From Lachnospiraceae bacterium (GTDB lineage: Bacteria; Bacillota; Clostridia; Lachnospirales; Lachnospiraceae), in assembly GCA_030825115.1 (NCBI GenBank), contig JAPJQL010000008.1:37013-101012 (forward strand): DNA of 64,000 nucleotides. Reading direction: 5' to 3'. Within the stretch, counting starts at the first letter, position 1. Each line of letters opens with the position of its first letter. Below the pieces are notes generated by a model, which saw only the letters and a program-made list of their open reading frames with translations, was not told the origin of the DNA and made no database searches. A program made the translations under genes and the position numbers. Positions 1 through 10,277 of the stretch are shown in pieces.

Positions 1-960
1 GAGCTGATGGGGATGACGGTGATCTATCTGCGAATTATCTTTTTGGGAGCGCCGTTTACTTATTTTTACAATGCCCTTGCTTCGGCGCTCAAGAGTGTGG
101 GGGATTCGAAGACGCCGCTGAAATTTTTGATGTTTTCGTCTGTCCTGAATGGAGTGCTGGACCTGGTTTTTATCGGTGGTCTTGGGTTTGGCATTGTATG
201 TTCAGCGGTGACAACCGTGATCGCGGAGGCGGTATCGGCTCTGCTCTCTATTCTTTATATCTATCGTAACATACCGCTTCTCCGGCTGGGAAAGGGAGAG
301 TTTGGGCTGGACCGCGGGCTTTTAAAATCCACCTTACAGTTTGGCTCTGTGACGGCGCTCCAGCAGTCCTGCCAGCCCATTGGCAAGCTGCTCATTCAGG
401 GGGCTGTCAATCCACTTGGCGTTGATATGATCGCAGCGTTCAATGCGGTGAACCGGATAGACGACTTTGCATTTACGCCGGAGCAGAGTATTTCCCACGG
501 GATTACGACTTTTGTGGCGCAGAACCGGGGAGCGGGCAGGAACGGACGGATCCGGGACGGGTTTTTAAAAGGACTGCGGCTGGAATTTTTCTACTGGGTT
601 TTTATCTGCCTTGTGATCACGTTATTAAAAACTCCCCTGATGGGACTTTTTGTGACGGGAGACGGCGCCGGACAGATTGTGGCGCTGGGGAGCCGGTATC
701 TTGGGACGATGGCCCTGTTTTACCTGTTTCCTGCTTTTACCAATGGAATACAGGGATATTTCCGCGGGATGGGGAATATGAATATAACACTTGTGTGCAC
801 CTTCATCCAGACCGGTCTGCGTGTCATCTTTACCTGGCTGCTGACGCCGCTGATGGGGATCTATGGGGTGGCATTTGCCTGTGCGATTGGCTGGAGCGCG
901 ATGCTGCTTGTCGAGGTTCCGTATTATTTTTACTATAACAAACGAACTGTTATTTTCTGA
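1..960 (+). CDS. MATE-family multidrug exporter, C-terminal part (5' end outside window)
   Basis: Integral membrane antiporter that expels cationic drugs or metabolites using a Na+ or H+ gradient. The frame is open from base 1, so the true start lies upstream and about 320 residues are visible. Hydrophobic segments are spread along the whole length. The features are typical of MATE/NorM proteins: an early segment with ALKSVGDSKTP, a middle FNAVNRID stretch, an AQNRGAG-type loop, and a late GYFRGMGN motif. Family members are about 450 residues, so about the first third is missing. It reads toward the cysteine-utilisation pair but is separated from it by a gap holding an extended -10 (TATAAT at 971-976), so it is probably a separate unit. 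Family assignment is firm; the substrate is unknown. Confidence 0.85.
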   Translation, partial: ELMGMTVIYLRIIFLGAPFTYFYNALASALKSVGDSKTPLKFLMFSSVLNGVLDLVFIGGLGFGIVCSAVTTVIAEAVSALLSILYIYRNIPLLRLGKGEFGLDRGLLKSTLQFGSVTALQQSCQPIGKLLIQGAVNPLGVDMIAAFNAVNRIDDFAFTPEQSISHGITTFVAQNRGAGRNGRIRDGFLKGLRLEFFYWVFICLVITLLKTPLMGLFVTGDGAGQIVALGSRYLGTMALFYLFPAFTNGIQGYFRGMGNMNITLVCTFIQTGLRVIFTWLLTPLMGIYGVAFACAIGWSAMLLVEVPYYFYYNKRTVIF

Positions 961-1048
961 AATTATATGCTATAATTCCTACTGTCAGTAAAATGCCTGA
1001 AATGGGAATGGCAAGTGAATCGAAATAAGTACCGCGGAAGGAGGAGCT

Positions 1049-2332
1049 ATGGAAAAGACGAATGAAAAGTATGCGGCATATATCCAGATTTTGAAAGAAG
1101 AACTGGTCCCGGCGATGGGTTGTACCGAGCCGATTGCGCTTGCATACGCAGCTGCAAAGGCACGGGAGGTATTGGGGGAATTGCCGGACAAAGTCGTCAT
1201 TGAGGCGAGCGGGAGCATCATCAAGAATGTGAAGTCCGTGATCGTACCGAATACGAACCATCTAAAAGGCATCCCGGCAGCAGCGACCGCCGGCATCATT
1301 GCGGGACGGCCGGAGAAAGAGCTGGAAGTCATCGCACAGGTAAGCGAGGAAGAGATCGCACAGATGAAGAAGTTCCTTGCAGATACGCCGATTGAGGTAG
1401 AGCATATCGACAACGGAATTACCTTTGAGATCGTGGTGACGCTGCAGGCAGGGGATTCTTATGCGAAGGTGAGGATTGCCAACTATCATACGAATATCGT
1501 GCTGGTGGAAAAGGATGGGGAAGTCCTCCTGAAAGTTCCGGTAGCCGATGAGAGCGAGGAGGGACTGACAGACCGTTCCCTGCTCAATATGCAGGATATC
1601 TGGGATTTTATCAATACTGTGGATATTGCAGATGTAAAAGAACTTCTCGACCGCCAGATTGAATACAATATGGCGATAGCCGAGGAGGGGATGCGGGGAG
1701 ATTATGGCGCCAATATTGGCAAGGTTCTGGTGGATACGTATGGAGATGATGTCCGTACCAGGGCAAAAGCGCTGGCGGCAGCAGGGTCCGACGCCAGGAT
1801 GAACGGATGCGAGCTTCCGGTCGTGATCAATTCCGGCAGCGGCAATCAGGGGATCACCGTGTCGGTGCCGGTTGTCGTGTATGCAAAGCACCGGGAGTCG
1901 GGCGATGAGAAGATGTACCGGGCGCTTGCGCTGTCCAATCTGGTGGCGATCCATCAGAAGACGGGAATCGGAAGACTGTCTGCTTATTGCGGGGCGGTGT
2001 GTGCCGGAGCGGCTGCCGGAGCGGGGATTGCATATCTTTGCGGCGGCGGGTATGCGGAGGTCTGCCACACCGTTGTGAATGCGCTTGCCGTTGTTTCCGG
2101 CATGATCTGCGATGGGGCGAAAGCTTCCTGTGCAGCTAAGATCGCATCCTCGGTGGACGCCGCAATCCTGGGATTCAATATGTACAAGCGCGGGCAGCAG
2201 TTTTACGGAGGCGATGGAATTGTCGAAAAAGGGGTTGAGAACACCATCAGCAATGTTGGACGCCTTGGAAAAGAAGGTATGAGGGAGACCAACGAAGAGA
2301 TTATCAAAATCATGGTAGGAGATGACGTATAA
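1049..2332 (+). CDS. UPF0597 / L-cysteine desulfidase-like protein (CyuA/YhaM family)
   Basis: Cytosolic enzyme of the serine dehydratase alpha-like superfamily. Family members degrade L-cysteine to pyruvate, ammonia and sulfide using an oxygen-sensitive Fe-S cluster. The 427-residue length matches the family. Visible features are the early MGCTEPIALAYAAA motif and conserved cysteines in CTEP, NGCELPV and the CGAVCAGAAAG-to-LCGGG stretch, which would ligate the cluster. The start is supported by GGAAGGAGGA just upstream. It sits 45 bp before an amino-acid symporter, separated by a small hairpin (about 2331-2358). This suggests an uptake-and-degrade operon for cysteine or serine. The exact substrate is inferred from the family. 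Confidence 0.85.
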   Translation: MEKTNEKYAAYIQILKEELVPAMGCTEPIALAYAAAKAREVLGELPDKVVIEASGSIIKNVKSVIVPNTNHLKGIPAAATAGIIAGRPEKELEVIAQVSEEEIAQMKKFLADTPIEVEHIDNGITFEIVVTLQAGDSYAKVRIANYHTNIVLVEKDGEVLLKVPVADESEEGLTDRSLLNMQDIWDFINTVDIADVKELLDRQIEYNMAIAEEGMRGDYGANIGKVLVDTYGDDVRTRAKALAAAGSDARMNGCELPVVINSGSGNQGITVSVPVVVYAKHRESGDEKMYRALALSNLVAIHQKTGIGRLSAYCGAVCAGAAAGAGIAYLCGGGYAEVCHTVVNALAVVSGMICDGAKASCAAKIASSVDAAILGFNMYKRGQQFYGGDGIVEKGVENTISNVGRLGKEGMRETNEEIIKIMVGDDV

Positions 2333-2377
2333 CTCCGGGTTAAGGGGACCGGGAGTTGAGTCGAAAGGAGAAGTAAA

Positions 2378-3568
2378 ATGAAGAAATTGTTTACGAGTTT
2401 ACCTGCAAAACTGTTGATCGGCGTGATTCTTGGTATTCTGGTCGGTCAGGTGGCAGGGGAAAGCTTTATGCATGTGATCGTGACGCTGAAGTACATCCTG
2501 AATCAGGTGATCGTCTTCTGTGTGCCGCTGATCATTATCGGATTTATTGCACCGTCAATCACAAAACTGGGCAACAATGCATCGAGGATGCTGGGGGTAG
2601 CGCTTGTAGTGGCCTATATCTCTTCTCTTGGCGCGGCTCTGTTTTCAACCGTTGCCGGATATATCCTGATTCCGCATCTGTCGATTTCCGCAGATGTAGA
2701 CGGACTGAAAGAACTGCCGGGCATCGTGTTCCAGCTTGATATTCCGCAGATTATGCCGGTTATGAGCGCCCTTGTATTTTCCGTTCTGGTCGGTCTTGCG
2801 GCGACATGGAGCAAGGCTGTGACGATCACTACGATCCTGGATGAGTTCCAGAGAATTGTGCTGAATGTGGTGACGAAGGTGGTTATCCCGATCCTTCCTG
2901 TATTTATTGCATTTACTTTCTGTGCACTGTCCTATGAGGGGACGATCACCAGGCAGCTTCCGGTGTTCTTGCAGGTGGTTGTGATCGTTATGGTCGGACA
3001 TTTTATCTGGCTGGCACTGCTGTACGGGATTGGAGGCGCTTATTCTGGCTCTAACCCGATGGATGTCATCAAAAACTATGGTCCGGCTTATATTACCGCA
3101 GTCGGCACGATGTCTTCCGCAGCGACTCTGGCAGTGGCCCTGCGCTGTGCGAAAAAGAGCAAGCCTCTGAGAAGCGATATGGTCGATTTCGGTATCCCGT
3201 TATTTGCCAATATCCACCTTTGTGGGTCTGTGCTCACGGAAGTATTTTTCGTTATGACGGTATCCAAGATCCTGTACGGCTCTGTGCCGTCGGCTGGAAC
3301 GATGATCCTGTTTTGTGCTCTGCTTGGCATCTTTGCAATCGGAGCTCCGGGCGTTCCGGGCGGAACAGTTATGGCGTCCCTGGGTCTGATCACCGGTGTT
3401 CTTGGCTTTGATGAGACGGGTACGGCTCTGATGCTGACCATCTTCGCTTTGCAGGACAGCTTCGGCACAGCCTGCAATGTGACCGGCGACGGCGCGCTTA
3501 CGATGCTGCTGACGGGGTATGCAAAACGGCATAAGATTGAGGAGCAGAAGATTTCAATTGACTTATAA
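2378..3568 (+). CDS. Dicarboxylate/amino acid:cation symporter (DAACS family)
   Basis: Inner-membrane Na+ or H+ coupled importer of acidic or neutral amino acids, related to GltP and SstT. The 396 residues show eight or so hydrophobic segments. They also show the family's substrate-site landmarks: the GTMSSAATLA serine-rich hairpin, GAPGVPGG in the second hairpin loop, and DSFGTACNVTGDGAL in the last helix. AAAGGAG lies at the right distance before ATG. It follows the cysteine-desulfidase-like gene, so a serine/threonine/cysteine importer is the natural reading. The unit ends in a strong terminator hairpin. Family is certain; substrate is inferred from the neighbour. Confidence 0.88.
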   Translation: MKKLFTSLPAKLLIGVILGILVGQVAGESFMHVIVTLKYILNQVIVFCVPLIIIGFIAPSITKLGNNASRMLGVALVVAYISSLGAALFSTVAGYILIPHLSISADVDGLKELPGIVFQLDIPQIMPVMSALVFSVLVGLAATWSKAVTITTILDEFQRIVLNVVTKVVIPILPVFIAFTFCALSYEGTITRQLPVFLQVVVIVMVGHFIWLALLYGIGGAYSGSNPMDVIKNYGPAYITAVGTMSSAATLAVALRCAKKSKPLRSDMVDFGIPLFANIHLCGSVLTEVFFVMTVSKILYGSVPSAGTMILFCALLGIFAIGAPGVPGGTVMASLGLITGVLGFDETGTALMLTIFALQDSFGTACNVTGDGALTMLLTGYAKRHKIEEQKISIDL

Positions 3569-3572
3569 GACG

Positions 3573-3620
3573 CCGGGGACGGCAGGGTTTAAAGACCTGC
3601 TGTCCCCGGTATTTTGTTAT
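3573..3620. terminator. Bidirectional Rho-independent terminator
   Basis: A 14-bp GC-rich stem (CCGGGGACGGCAGG pairing with CCTGCTGTCCCCGG, one G-U) with a 9-nt loop is followed by TATTTTGTT. It lies between the rightward symporter gene and the end of the leftward DUF4317 gene, so it probably serves both. Confidence 0.85.
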
Positions 3621-4762
3621 TCGGCGTCGTCCTGCGGTCCGCTGCCCCGGACGACAATGCCGTTCACTTCGATATTTCCGTCAATTTCGATCACCAGGCA
3701 CTGGCGTCCGTCGATCTCCCGCGTTTCGACCAGGTCGCTACGCTCCGGGTTCACCTTGATGATGACATCCGGGGTTTTGACCTCAAAGGCGCGGGTGTTG
3801 ATCACGTTGTTGGCCAGCAGGGCGGTGCGTTCTCCTGCGGTCTCATCAAAACGTCTGTCAAAGTCCTGAAGCTTCTCTTCTTCAATCCCGCTGGTCTCCA
3901 GAAGATTCTTAACCTGATATTTATCCAGCATCAGCGGTTCTGGAGCGTCCTTGTGCTCTTCCAGCATTTCGCTCAGGTTCTCGTGGATGGTCCGCACGGT
4001 CTCGTAGCTGCATTCTTCTCCCAAAGTCTCCTCGATGATTGCCTGAAAAGACTCTTTCTGGTCGCTTGCGGCAAGCGGAAGGGGGCAGCCGAGAAGCTGC
4101 TCGACAAAACTGTCGTGGAGCTCGTCTGCATTTTTGGAGTAGTACAGGGTGCTGTGGATGTCGGTGGAGCGTTCGTTAAAGGCCGGGAAGAGGAAACCAA
4201 GCTCCGGCATGCCCACCACCCAGTCGCGGACCCGGTTCTGGAAGGTGTTCTGGACCTCGTTGTAGCTAAGCCCCGGTTTTGACAGGTCCACAGGGCAGAT
4301 GCAGCAGAGGATGTAGCTGAACACCTCGTCGGAGGCGTCGTCCATCGTCAGACCGTCGCTCGTCTTGCCGGGAATATCGTAGGAGTCATGGATCAGAAGG
4401 ATCAGGTAATTCCCTACAAAGTCATAAGTTTCGATGATACGGTCATAGAATTGTTCCAGAAGGTCGTCATCTTTCAGACGGCTGCTGCGGAGCTTTAACA
4501 GAAATTCCTGAGTGCCGCCTTCCATCTCGGTATCCAGCGGAAACTCCAGGTTCAGCAGGTTTTTCCCCAGGGTGCCGGAGAGGGCTTTGCGTAAAATCTC
4601 AAAATATTTGAACATGTCCTCTTCCGGCAGGGAGAGGAAGGCCTCCTTTAACTCGGTCTTTTTATTTTTCTCGCCATCTACATAACAGCCGCAGATGCGG
4701 GTGATCGAGCAGTTTGACGGAGTAAATAAGCGTTTGATTTCGGATATTTCTTTTTTTATCAT
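3617..4762 (-). CDS. DUF4317 family protein
   Basis: Cytosolic protein of unknown function, conserved in Lachnospiraceae and other Clostridia. Recognised by overall resemblance to DUF4317, including the N-terminal IKRLFTPSNCSITRICGCYV stretch and an acidic, mostly alpha-helical body. No membrane segment or catalytic motif is evident. The chosen start (ATG at 4762) has AGGAG eight bases upstream. An in-frame ATG at 4798 lacks a ribosome site and would add twelve residues. The gene stands alone, facing away from gdpP, and shares the terminator beyond its 3' end with the symporter. No role can be assigned from sequence or context. Confidence 0.75.
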   Translation of the reverse strand: MIKKEISEIKRLFTPSNCSITRICGCYVDGEKNKKTELKEAFLSLPEEDMFKYFEILRKALSGTLGKNLLNLEFPLDTEMEGGTQEFLLKLRSSRLKDDDLLEQFYDRIIETYDFVGNYLILLIHDSYDIPGKTSDGLTMDDASDEVFSYILCCICPVDLSKPGLSYNEVQNTFQNRVRDWVVGMPELGFLFPAFNERSTDIHSTLYYSKNADELHDSFVEQLLGCPLPLAASDQKESFQAIIEETLGEECSYETVRTIHENLSEMLEEHKDAPEPLMLDKYQVKNLLETSGIEEEKLQDFDRRFDETAGERTALLANNVINTRAFEVKTPDVIIKVNPERSDLVETREIDGRQCLVIEIDGNIEVNGIVVRGSGPQDDAE

Positions 4763-4994
4763 CGGTATCATCTCCTGTTTGTTGTCCGTGTTAAGCACGG
4801 TCCTGAAATTTTATTTTATCACAGATTGAAAAATTAAAAAACTCCTGCGCCGGATTTTGAGGAAGATTTTTGGCGGGAAGAGCGGGCGGGGAGATTAGAA
4901 TTCCGGCGGTAGACGGAGCGGGGTCTTTATGTTATAATCATAAGACAGGTTACAGGCGAATACGGGTTCTTTTAACTCGATAAGGAGATACCAC

Positions 4995-7034
4995 ATGAAA
5001 GACAATATAAAACCAAAAGGACAGATCAGGGCGTATCTTGCATGGCCGCTTTTATTATCCCTGATCGTTATCTGCGGGAATCTTGCCGTGCTGGCAGTGG
5101 ATTATCTGGCGGCGGCAGCGATGCTCATCTTTACGCTGTTCTATATTCTGGCGTCGTCCTGGATCTATCTGTACCGCAGGAAACGCCTTCTTGGAGGGCT
5201 GGTAGAATTTTCGGCCGAATATGCCTGGATACAGAAGCAGCTGCTGGCGGAGATGGCCCTCCCCTATGCGCTTGCAGATGACGACGGGCGGCTGCTGTGG
5301 ATGAACCAGGCATTTCAGGAAGTGCTGGGAACTGACAAGGCTGCGGGGAAAAACCTGCTGTCGCTGTTCCCCGAGGTGACGAAGACAGATCTGGAGACAG
5401 ACGAGGACACGGCCCGTGTCCATACCACTTACGGAGAGCGCAGGTTCCGGCTGGATTTGAAGCCGATGTATATGAGCGGCACGGAGGAAGAGGATATCGC
5501 AGCATCGGGGCTTCAAAAGATGCTTGCGGTCTATCTGTTTGACGAGACGGAGATTCTCCGGTACAAGCAGGAGATCACCGATGAAAAGATGGTTGCCGGA
5601 TTGATCTATCTGGACAACTACGAGGAAGCGCTTGAGAGCGTGGAAGAGGTGAGGCGTTCCCTGCTGACCGCCCTGATCGACCGGAAGATCAACAAGTATA
5701 TCGGCGGCATGGAAGGCGTCGTGAAGAAGATGGAAAAGGATAAGTATTTCTTCACGATCAAACAAAAGCATATGGAACAGATCCAGGAGGAGCGATTTGG
5801 AATCCTGGAAGAAGTAAAAGGCGTGAATATCGGCAACGAGATGGCGGTCACCCTGAGTATCGGCATGGGCATGAACGGCGAGTCTTACAGCCAGAATTAT
5901 GATTTTGCCCGCGTCGCCATCGATATGGCGCTGGGGCGCGGCGGCGACCAGGCGGTGGTCAAGGACGGAAGCCGGATCCAGTATTACGGCGGCAAGTCCC
6001 AGCAGCTTGAGAAGGCGACCCGCGTGAAGGCCCGTGTGAAGGCCCACGCGCTGCGGGAGCTGATGGAGACGAAGGACCGTCTGCTCATCATGGGACATAA
6101 GATGAGCGACATTGACTCGTTTGGCGCCGCGATCGGCATCTACCGGATTGCCACGTCGCTGAACAAAAAGGCCCATATCATTATCAATGAGGTGACAACC
6201 TCCGTTCAGCCTATGATGGCCAGGTTCCTGGAGAATCCGGAGTATCCGGAAGACCTGTTTTTGACAGGTTCCCAGGCGGCGGAGCTGGTGGATACCAATA
6301 CGATGCTGGTAGTTGTGGATGTGAACCGTCCCAGTATTACGGATGCGCCGGAGCTTTTGCAGATGGTGAAGACCATCGTGGTGTTAGACCATCACCGGCA
6401 GAGCAGCGAGATCATTGGCAATGCCGTGCTTTCCTACGTCGAGCCGTATGCTTCGTCGGCGTGTGAGATGGTTGCGGAGGTACTGCAGTATATTGCGGAC
6501 GGCATCCGGATGAAATCGGCCGAGGCGGACGCCATGTATGCCGGTATCGTCATCGATACCCACAATTTTACGAACCAGACCGGTGTCCGCACCTTTGAGG
6601 CGGCTGCCTACCTGCGCAGAAGCGGCGCGGATGTGACCCGTGTGCGGAAGCTGTTCCGGGACAATATGAATGATTATAAGGCGAAGGCGGCGGCGATCGC
6701 CTCGGCAGAAGTGTACCGGGAGTGCTTTTCTATCGGTGTCTGCCCGGCAGAAGGATTGCCAAGCCCGACGATTGTCGGAGCTCAGGCTGCCAACGATCTG
6801 ATGGATATCGCCGGAATCAAGGCGTCCATCGTACTGACCGAGTATCATGGTGTGCTCTATGTCAGCGCCCGTTCGATCGACGAGGTGAACGTGCAGGTGA
6901 TGATGGAGCAGCTTGGCGGCGGAGGCCACAGAACGATTGCCGGAGCACAGCTTGAGGGCATGACGGTGGAAGAAGCAAAACAGAGGATCAAACAGGTGAT
7001 AGACCAGATGTTAGAGAAGGGAGATATATCATAA
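4995..7034 (+). CDS. gdpP: GdpP: membrane cyclic-di-AMP phosphodiesterase
   Basis: Hydrolyses c-di-AMP to pApA and so sets potassium, osmotic and cell-wall stress responses. Domain order over 679 residues: two N-terminal membrane helices (about 12-60), a PAS-like domain (about 80-170), a degenerate GGDEF domain (about 175-320), then DHH (about 355-510) and DHHA1 (about 530-670). Catalytic landmarks are [38 protein letters not shown] and [10 protein letters not shown]. The gene overlaps rplI by one base (taATG) and is followed by dnaB, the arrangement seen in many Firmicutes. A TATAAT at 4933-4938 probably starts the operon. Assignment is firm. Confidence 0.95.
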   Translation: MKDNIKPKGQIRAYLAWPLLLSLIVICGNLAVLAVDYLAAAAMLIFTLFYILASSWIYLYRRKRLLGGLVEFSAEYAWIQKQLLAEMALPYALADDDGRLLWMNQAFQEVLGTDKAAGKNLLSLFPEVTKTDLETDEDTARVHTTYGERRFRLDLKPMYMSGTEEEDIAASGLQKMLAVYLFDETEILRYKQEITDEKMVAGLIYLDNYEEALESVEEVRRSLLTALIDRKINKYIGGMEGVVKKMEKDKYFFTIKQKHMEQIQEERFGILEEVKGVNIGNEMAVTLSIGMGMNGESYSQNYDFARVAIDMALGRGGDQAVVKDGSRIQYYGGKSQQLEKATRVKARVKAHALRELMETKDRLLIMGHKMSDIDSFGAAIGIYRIATSLNKKAHIIINEVTTSVQPMMARFLENPEYPEDLFLTGSQAAELVDTNTMLVVVDVNRPSITDAPELLQMVKTIVVLDHHRQSSEIIGNAVLSYVEPYASSACEMVAEVLQYIADGIRMKSAEADAMYAGIVIDTHNFTNQTGVRTFEAAAYLRRSGADVTRVRKLFRDNMNDYKAKAAAIASAEVYRECFSIGVCPAEGLPSPTIVGAQAANDLMDIAGIKASIVLTEYHGVLYVSARSIDEVNVQVMMEQLGGGGHRTIAGAQLEGMTVEEAKQRIKQVIDQMLEKGDIS

Positions 7035-7480
7035 TGGATATTGTATTATTAGAGGATGTAAAGGCATTAGGAAAAAAAGGACAGATCGTAAAGGTGAATG
7101 ACGGCTACGCGAGGAACTTCATCCTGCCGAAGAAGCTGGGCGTAGAGGCGACTCCGAAGAACTTAAACGACTTAAAGCTCCAGAAGGCAAATGCGGACAG
7201 GATCGCGGCGGAGCAGCTTGCGGCAGCGAAGGAGCTGGCTGAAAAGATGGAAAAGCTGTCTATCACCCTGAGTATGAAGGCGGGAGACGGCGGCAGGGCG
7301 TTTGGTTCTGTGTCCGGCAAGGAGATTGCGGCGGCAGCGGCGAGCCAGCTTGGTCTGGAGATTGACAAGAAGAAACTGGTTCTGCCGGAACCAATCAAGA
7401 CCTTTGGCACTCATGAGGTACCGGTAAAGCTTCACAGGGATGTGACAGCAAAGCTGGCAGTAAAAGTAGTGGAGGCGTAA
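7034..7480 (+). CDS. rplI: 50S ribosomal protein bL9
   Basis: Large-subunit ribosomal protein that binds 23S rRNA and spans ribosomes through a long connecting helix. The 148-residue length is standard. The N-terminal signature ([20 protein letters not shown], then [10 protein letters not shown]) is followed by the charged helix and the C-terminal domain. Translation is coupled to gdpP by a one-base overlap, and dnaB starts nine bases after the stop. Confidence 0.97.
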   Translation: MDIVLLEDVKALGKKGQIVKVNDGYARNFILPKKLGVEATPKNLNDLKLQKANADRIAAEQLAAAKELAEKMEKLSITLSMKAGDGGRAFGSVSGKEIAAAAASQLGLEIDKKKLVLPEPIKTFGTHEVPVKLHRDVTAKLAVKVVEA

Positions 7481-7489
7481 GGAAAACAA

Positions 7490-8824
7490 ATGGATGAAGC
7501 CCTGATGAAACGGGTGCTTCCTCACAGTATCGAGGCAGAACAGTCGGTCATCGGTTCCATGTTGATGGATAAGGAGGCGATTGTCTCTGCCTCTGAGATT
7601 GTCACCTCGGCGGATTTTTACCAGAATCAGTACGGGGTGATGTTCGATGCGATGGTGGAACTGTTCAACGAGGGGCAGCCGGTGGATCTGATCACCCTTC
7701 AGGACCGCCTGAAGGAGAAGGATGTCCCGCCGGAGGTCAGCAGCCTTGAGGTGGTAAGGGATATCATCACGACGGTTCCTACCTCGGCGAATGTAAAGTC
7801 CTATGCCAACATCGTGCGTGAGAAAGCAGTCCTCAGAAGATTGATCAAAGTTACAGAAGAGATTGCCAACACCTGCTATGTGGGCAAGGAGCCGCTGGAG
7901 CAGATTATGGCGGAGACGGAAAAGTCCGTGTTCAATTTGCTGCAGAGCCGGAGTTCCGGCGATTTTGTTCCGATCCGTCAGGTGGCGCTGAATGTATTGG
8001 AGAAGATAGAGACGGCATCCAAGACCCAGGGGACGGTAACCGGTGTGCCCACGGGATTTATCGACCTGGACTACAAGACGTCCGGGATGCAGCCGTCGGA
8101 TTTTGTATTGATCGCCGCCCGTCCTTCGATGGGAAAGACGGCATTCGTGCTGAACCTCGTGGACCATGTGGCGGTAAAGAAAGGCCTTCCCTGTATGATA
8201 TTCAGTCTGGAGATGAGCAAGGAGCAGCTGGTCAACCGTATGCTTGCGATGGAGTCCAACGTGGATTCCCAGAAGCTGAGGACAGGAAGCCTGACGGATT
8301 CGGACTGGGATGCGGTCGTGGAAGGGATTGGGATCATCGGCAACTCGAAGATGATCATCGACGATACCCCCGGTATCTCTATCACGGAGCTCCGCTCCAA
8401 ATGCCGTAAGATGAAGCTGGAATATGGCCTGAGCATGGTTATCATCGACTATTTGCAGCTGATGTCGGGAAGCGGTGGAAAAGGCAGTGACAACCGCCAG
8501 CAGGAGATTTCGGAGATTTCCCGTTCCTTAAAGGCGCTGGCGAGGGAGATGAACGCACCGGTCATTGCGCTGTCCCAGTTGAGCCGTGCCTGTGAGACGA
8601 GAACTGACCATCGTCCGATGCTCTCCGACTTGCGTGAGTCAGGGGCGATTGAGCAGGATGCCGATGTGGTGATGTTCTTATATCGAGATGATTATTATAA
8701 TAAGGATACGGATATGCCGAATATTGCTGAGGTGATCATAGCCAAGCAGCGTAACGGCCCGATCGGTACGGTGCAGCTCTTGTGGCAGCCGGAGTTTACC
8801 AAGTTTGTGAATTTAGCGAAGTGA
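7490..8824 (+). CDS. dnaB: Replicative DNA helicase DnaB
   Basis: Hexameric 5'-3' helicase at the replication fork. Over 444 residues: N-terminal primase-interaction domain beginning LPHSIEAEQSVIGSML, a linker, then the RecA-like ATPase with Walker A ARPSMGKTAF (about residue 205), Walker B VIIDYLQLM, and C-terminal motifs such as SQLSRACETR and DLRESGAIEQDAD. Last gene of the gdpP-rplI-dnaB unit, closed by a terminator. No intein or insertion is present. Confidence 0.97.
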   Translation: MDEALMKRVLPHSIEAEQSVIGSMLMDKEAIVSASEIVTSADFYQNQYGVMFDAMVELFNEGQPVDLITLQDRLKEKDVPPEVSSLEVVRDIITTVPTSANVKSYANIVREKAVLRRLIKVTEEIANTCYVGKEPLEQIMAETEKSVFNLLQSRSSGDFVPIRQVALNVLEKIETASKTQGTVTGVPTGFIDLDYKTSGMQPSDFVLIAARPSMGKTAFVLNLVDHVAVKKGLPCMIFSLEMSKEQLVNRMLAMESNVDSQKLRTGSLTDSDWDAVVEGIGIIGNSKMIIDDTPGISITELRSKCRKMKLEYGLSMVIIDYLQLMSGSGGKGSDNRQQEISEISRSLKALAREMNAPVIALSQLSRACETRTDHRPMLSDLRESGAIEQDADVVMFLYRDDYYNKDTDMPNIAEVIIAKQRNGPIGTVQLLWQPEFTKFVNLAK

Positions 8825-8842
8825 TGAGCGTCAGGTGTGAAG

Positions 8843-8895
8843 CCGGGCAGGAATCTGAAAGAATATGTCTTTCGGATTTCTGCCCGGTTTTGTTT
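8843..8895 (+). terminator. Terminator of the gdpP-rplI-dnaB unit
   Basis: Long hairpin: CCGGGCAG...AATCTGAAAGA pairs with TCTTTCGGATTT...CTGCCCGG. It is followed by TTTTGTTTG, about 20 bases after the dnaB stop. The following ~215 bases before the next gene hold only AT-rich promoter-like sequence. Confidence 0.85.
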
Positions 8896-9109
8896 GTGGC
8901 AATTACTTTAACTTTCTGTTAAAAACTTTTTTAATATAAGCATAATTCTTAAGGGCGGTTCATATGATATAAATAGATGCAATGGTTCAGGACGGCTTAT
9001 CTTCCTGACCGAAAAAGCCGGTCAAGAAGCATCGGATGCCCATCTGATGTGGAAATTGGACTGTTACAAGTAAGTTATGAAATATGACAACTTTTAAGGA
9101 GAGAAAAAA

Positions 9110-9781
9110 ATGGACGAGACACATTATTCCATATCGGAAGCAGGAAAACTGGTGGGGGTTGAGTCCCACGTGCTCCGATACTGGGAGGACGAGCTGCAGC
9201 TTAACATACCAAGAAACGGGAAGAGCCACCGGTATTACACAGAATTACATATCCGTCTATTTCAGAAGATAAAAGAACTCAAGGAGAAAGGATACCAACT
9301 GAAGGCAATCGAGCAGGTATTGAAGAAGATGATTGAGGGAGGTGGCGACGTGGACCCAGATGAAGTATTGGAGCAAAACGCAGTAAGGGCATTAAAAGAA
9401 GGAGCCGGAGCAGATGAATTTGATGGCGAAAACGGGCTTCGGATTATCCACAGGACAAGCGATGCACTGGCGATGATGACGCCGGAAGAAAAGATGGAGC
9501 AGTTCCAGGAGATTATGAACCATATCATCGGACAGGCGATTCAGGCAAACAACGATGCATTGAGTGAGGAGATCAGCCGTCAGGTCAATGATAAGATGGT
9601 TCAGGAATTGGAATATATGATGCGGATCAGTGATGAAAAAGAAGAAGAGCGTTTTAAAATGCTGGATGAGACGCTTCGCGCTTATCAGAAAGAAGGAAAA
9701 GGGCGTGCAGAAGCCGCCGCCGCCAAAGTACCATTCTTCAAAAGAAAGAAATTTGGAAGAGGGGGGAAAAAGATGGCATAG
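9110..9781 (+). CDS. MerR-type helix-turn-helix protein (RacA-like)
   Basis: DNA-binding protein of 223 residues with an N-terminal MerR winged helix (YSISEAGKLVGVESHVLRYW, then RYYTELHIRLFQKIKELKEKGYQ). A long charged, probably coiled-coil region follows, then a lysine-rich C-terminus with FFKRKKFGRGGKK. No cysteine or drug-binding domain is visible, so it is not a classical metal or drug sensor. The layout of MerR head plus coiled coil resembles RacA-like chromosome-anchoring or developmental proteins; that role is inference. AAGGAGAG precedes the ATG. It is monocistronic and ends in a terminator. Confidence 0.75.
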   Translation: MDETHYSISEAGKLVGVESHVLRYWEDELQLNIPRNGKSHRYYTELHIRLFQKIKELKEKGYQLKAIEQVLKKMIEGGGDVDPDEVLEQNAVRALKEGAGADEFDGENGLRIIHRTSDALAMMTPEEKMEQFQEIMNHIIGQAIQANNDALSEEISRQVNDKMVQELEYMMRISDEKEEERFKMLDETLRAYQKEGKGRAEAAAAKVPFFKRKKFGRGGKKMA

Positions 9782-9807
9782 CTATGAGCAGTGCGGCAAG
9801 GTCAGCG

Positions 9808-9848
9808 AAAAAATCGGGGAGGAAGCTTGCTTTCGCCCCGATTTTTTT
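9808..9848 (+). terminator. Terminator after the MerR-like gene
   Basis: Stem AAAAAATCGGGG pairing with CCCCGATTTTTT around a smaller GC-rich inner hairpin, ending in a run of T. The ~230 bases beyond it show no gene. Confidence 0.88.
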
Positions 9849-10079
9849 GGTGAGATTGCCATACGGCGACAGCCGTCCAGCGAACGGAAGCGCAGCGGAC
9901 GTGAGCTGGGTGCGCTGCGGACTAACAAGACGCGCCCAACAAACTCATCTTTTAATCTTCGCCTCTCCCTCCTCTCAAAAAAAATTTCATCTCATCCACT
10001 CGCATACCATCCCCACAACCCGCACATAATACCTATAACAAAACACTTACAATCTTCCATAAATCCCAGAGGTAAAAAA

Positions 10080-10235
10080 ATGGATACAAAACCAGGCAAA
10101 CAAGAATCCACCAAAGAGCTTACAGAAGAAGCAAAAAAAGTAGAGACATTCAATCCCCTATGGCATGACGGGGAGTTTTTAGGACCAAATGCAATACGGT
10201 TTAAAAATGTAGAGGAACATAAAGAGGAAGAATGA
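10080..10235 (+). CDS. Small hydrophilic protein of unknown function (51 aa)
   Basis: Short reading frame beginning MDTKPGKQESTKE and ending in a glutamate run. It is strongly charged, with no membrane segment and no recognised domain. AGAGGT lies eight bases before ATG, and a perfect terminator follows the stop by six bases, which argues that it is expressed. The sequence NPLWHDGEFLGPNAIRFKN in the middle looks folded rather than random. No function can be proposed. Confidence 0.5.
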   Translation: MDTKPGKQESTKELTEEAKKVETFNPLWHDGEFLGPNAIRFKNVEEHKEEE

Positions 10236-10241
10236 CAAGAC

Positions 10242-10277
10242 AAAAATCTGACGGGTATGCAGTCCGTCAGATTTTTT
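10242..10277. terminator. Rho-independent terminator, probably bidirectional
   Basis: Stem AAAAATCTGACGG pairing with CCGTCAGATTTTTT around GTATGCAGT. It lies between the 51-aa gene and the 3' end of the leftward ATPase remnant. Confidence 0.88.
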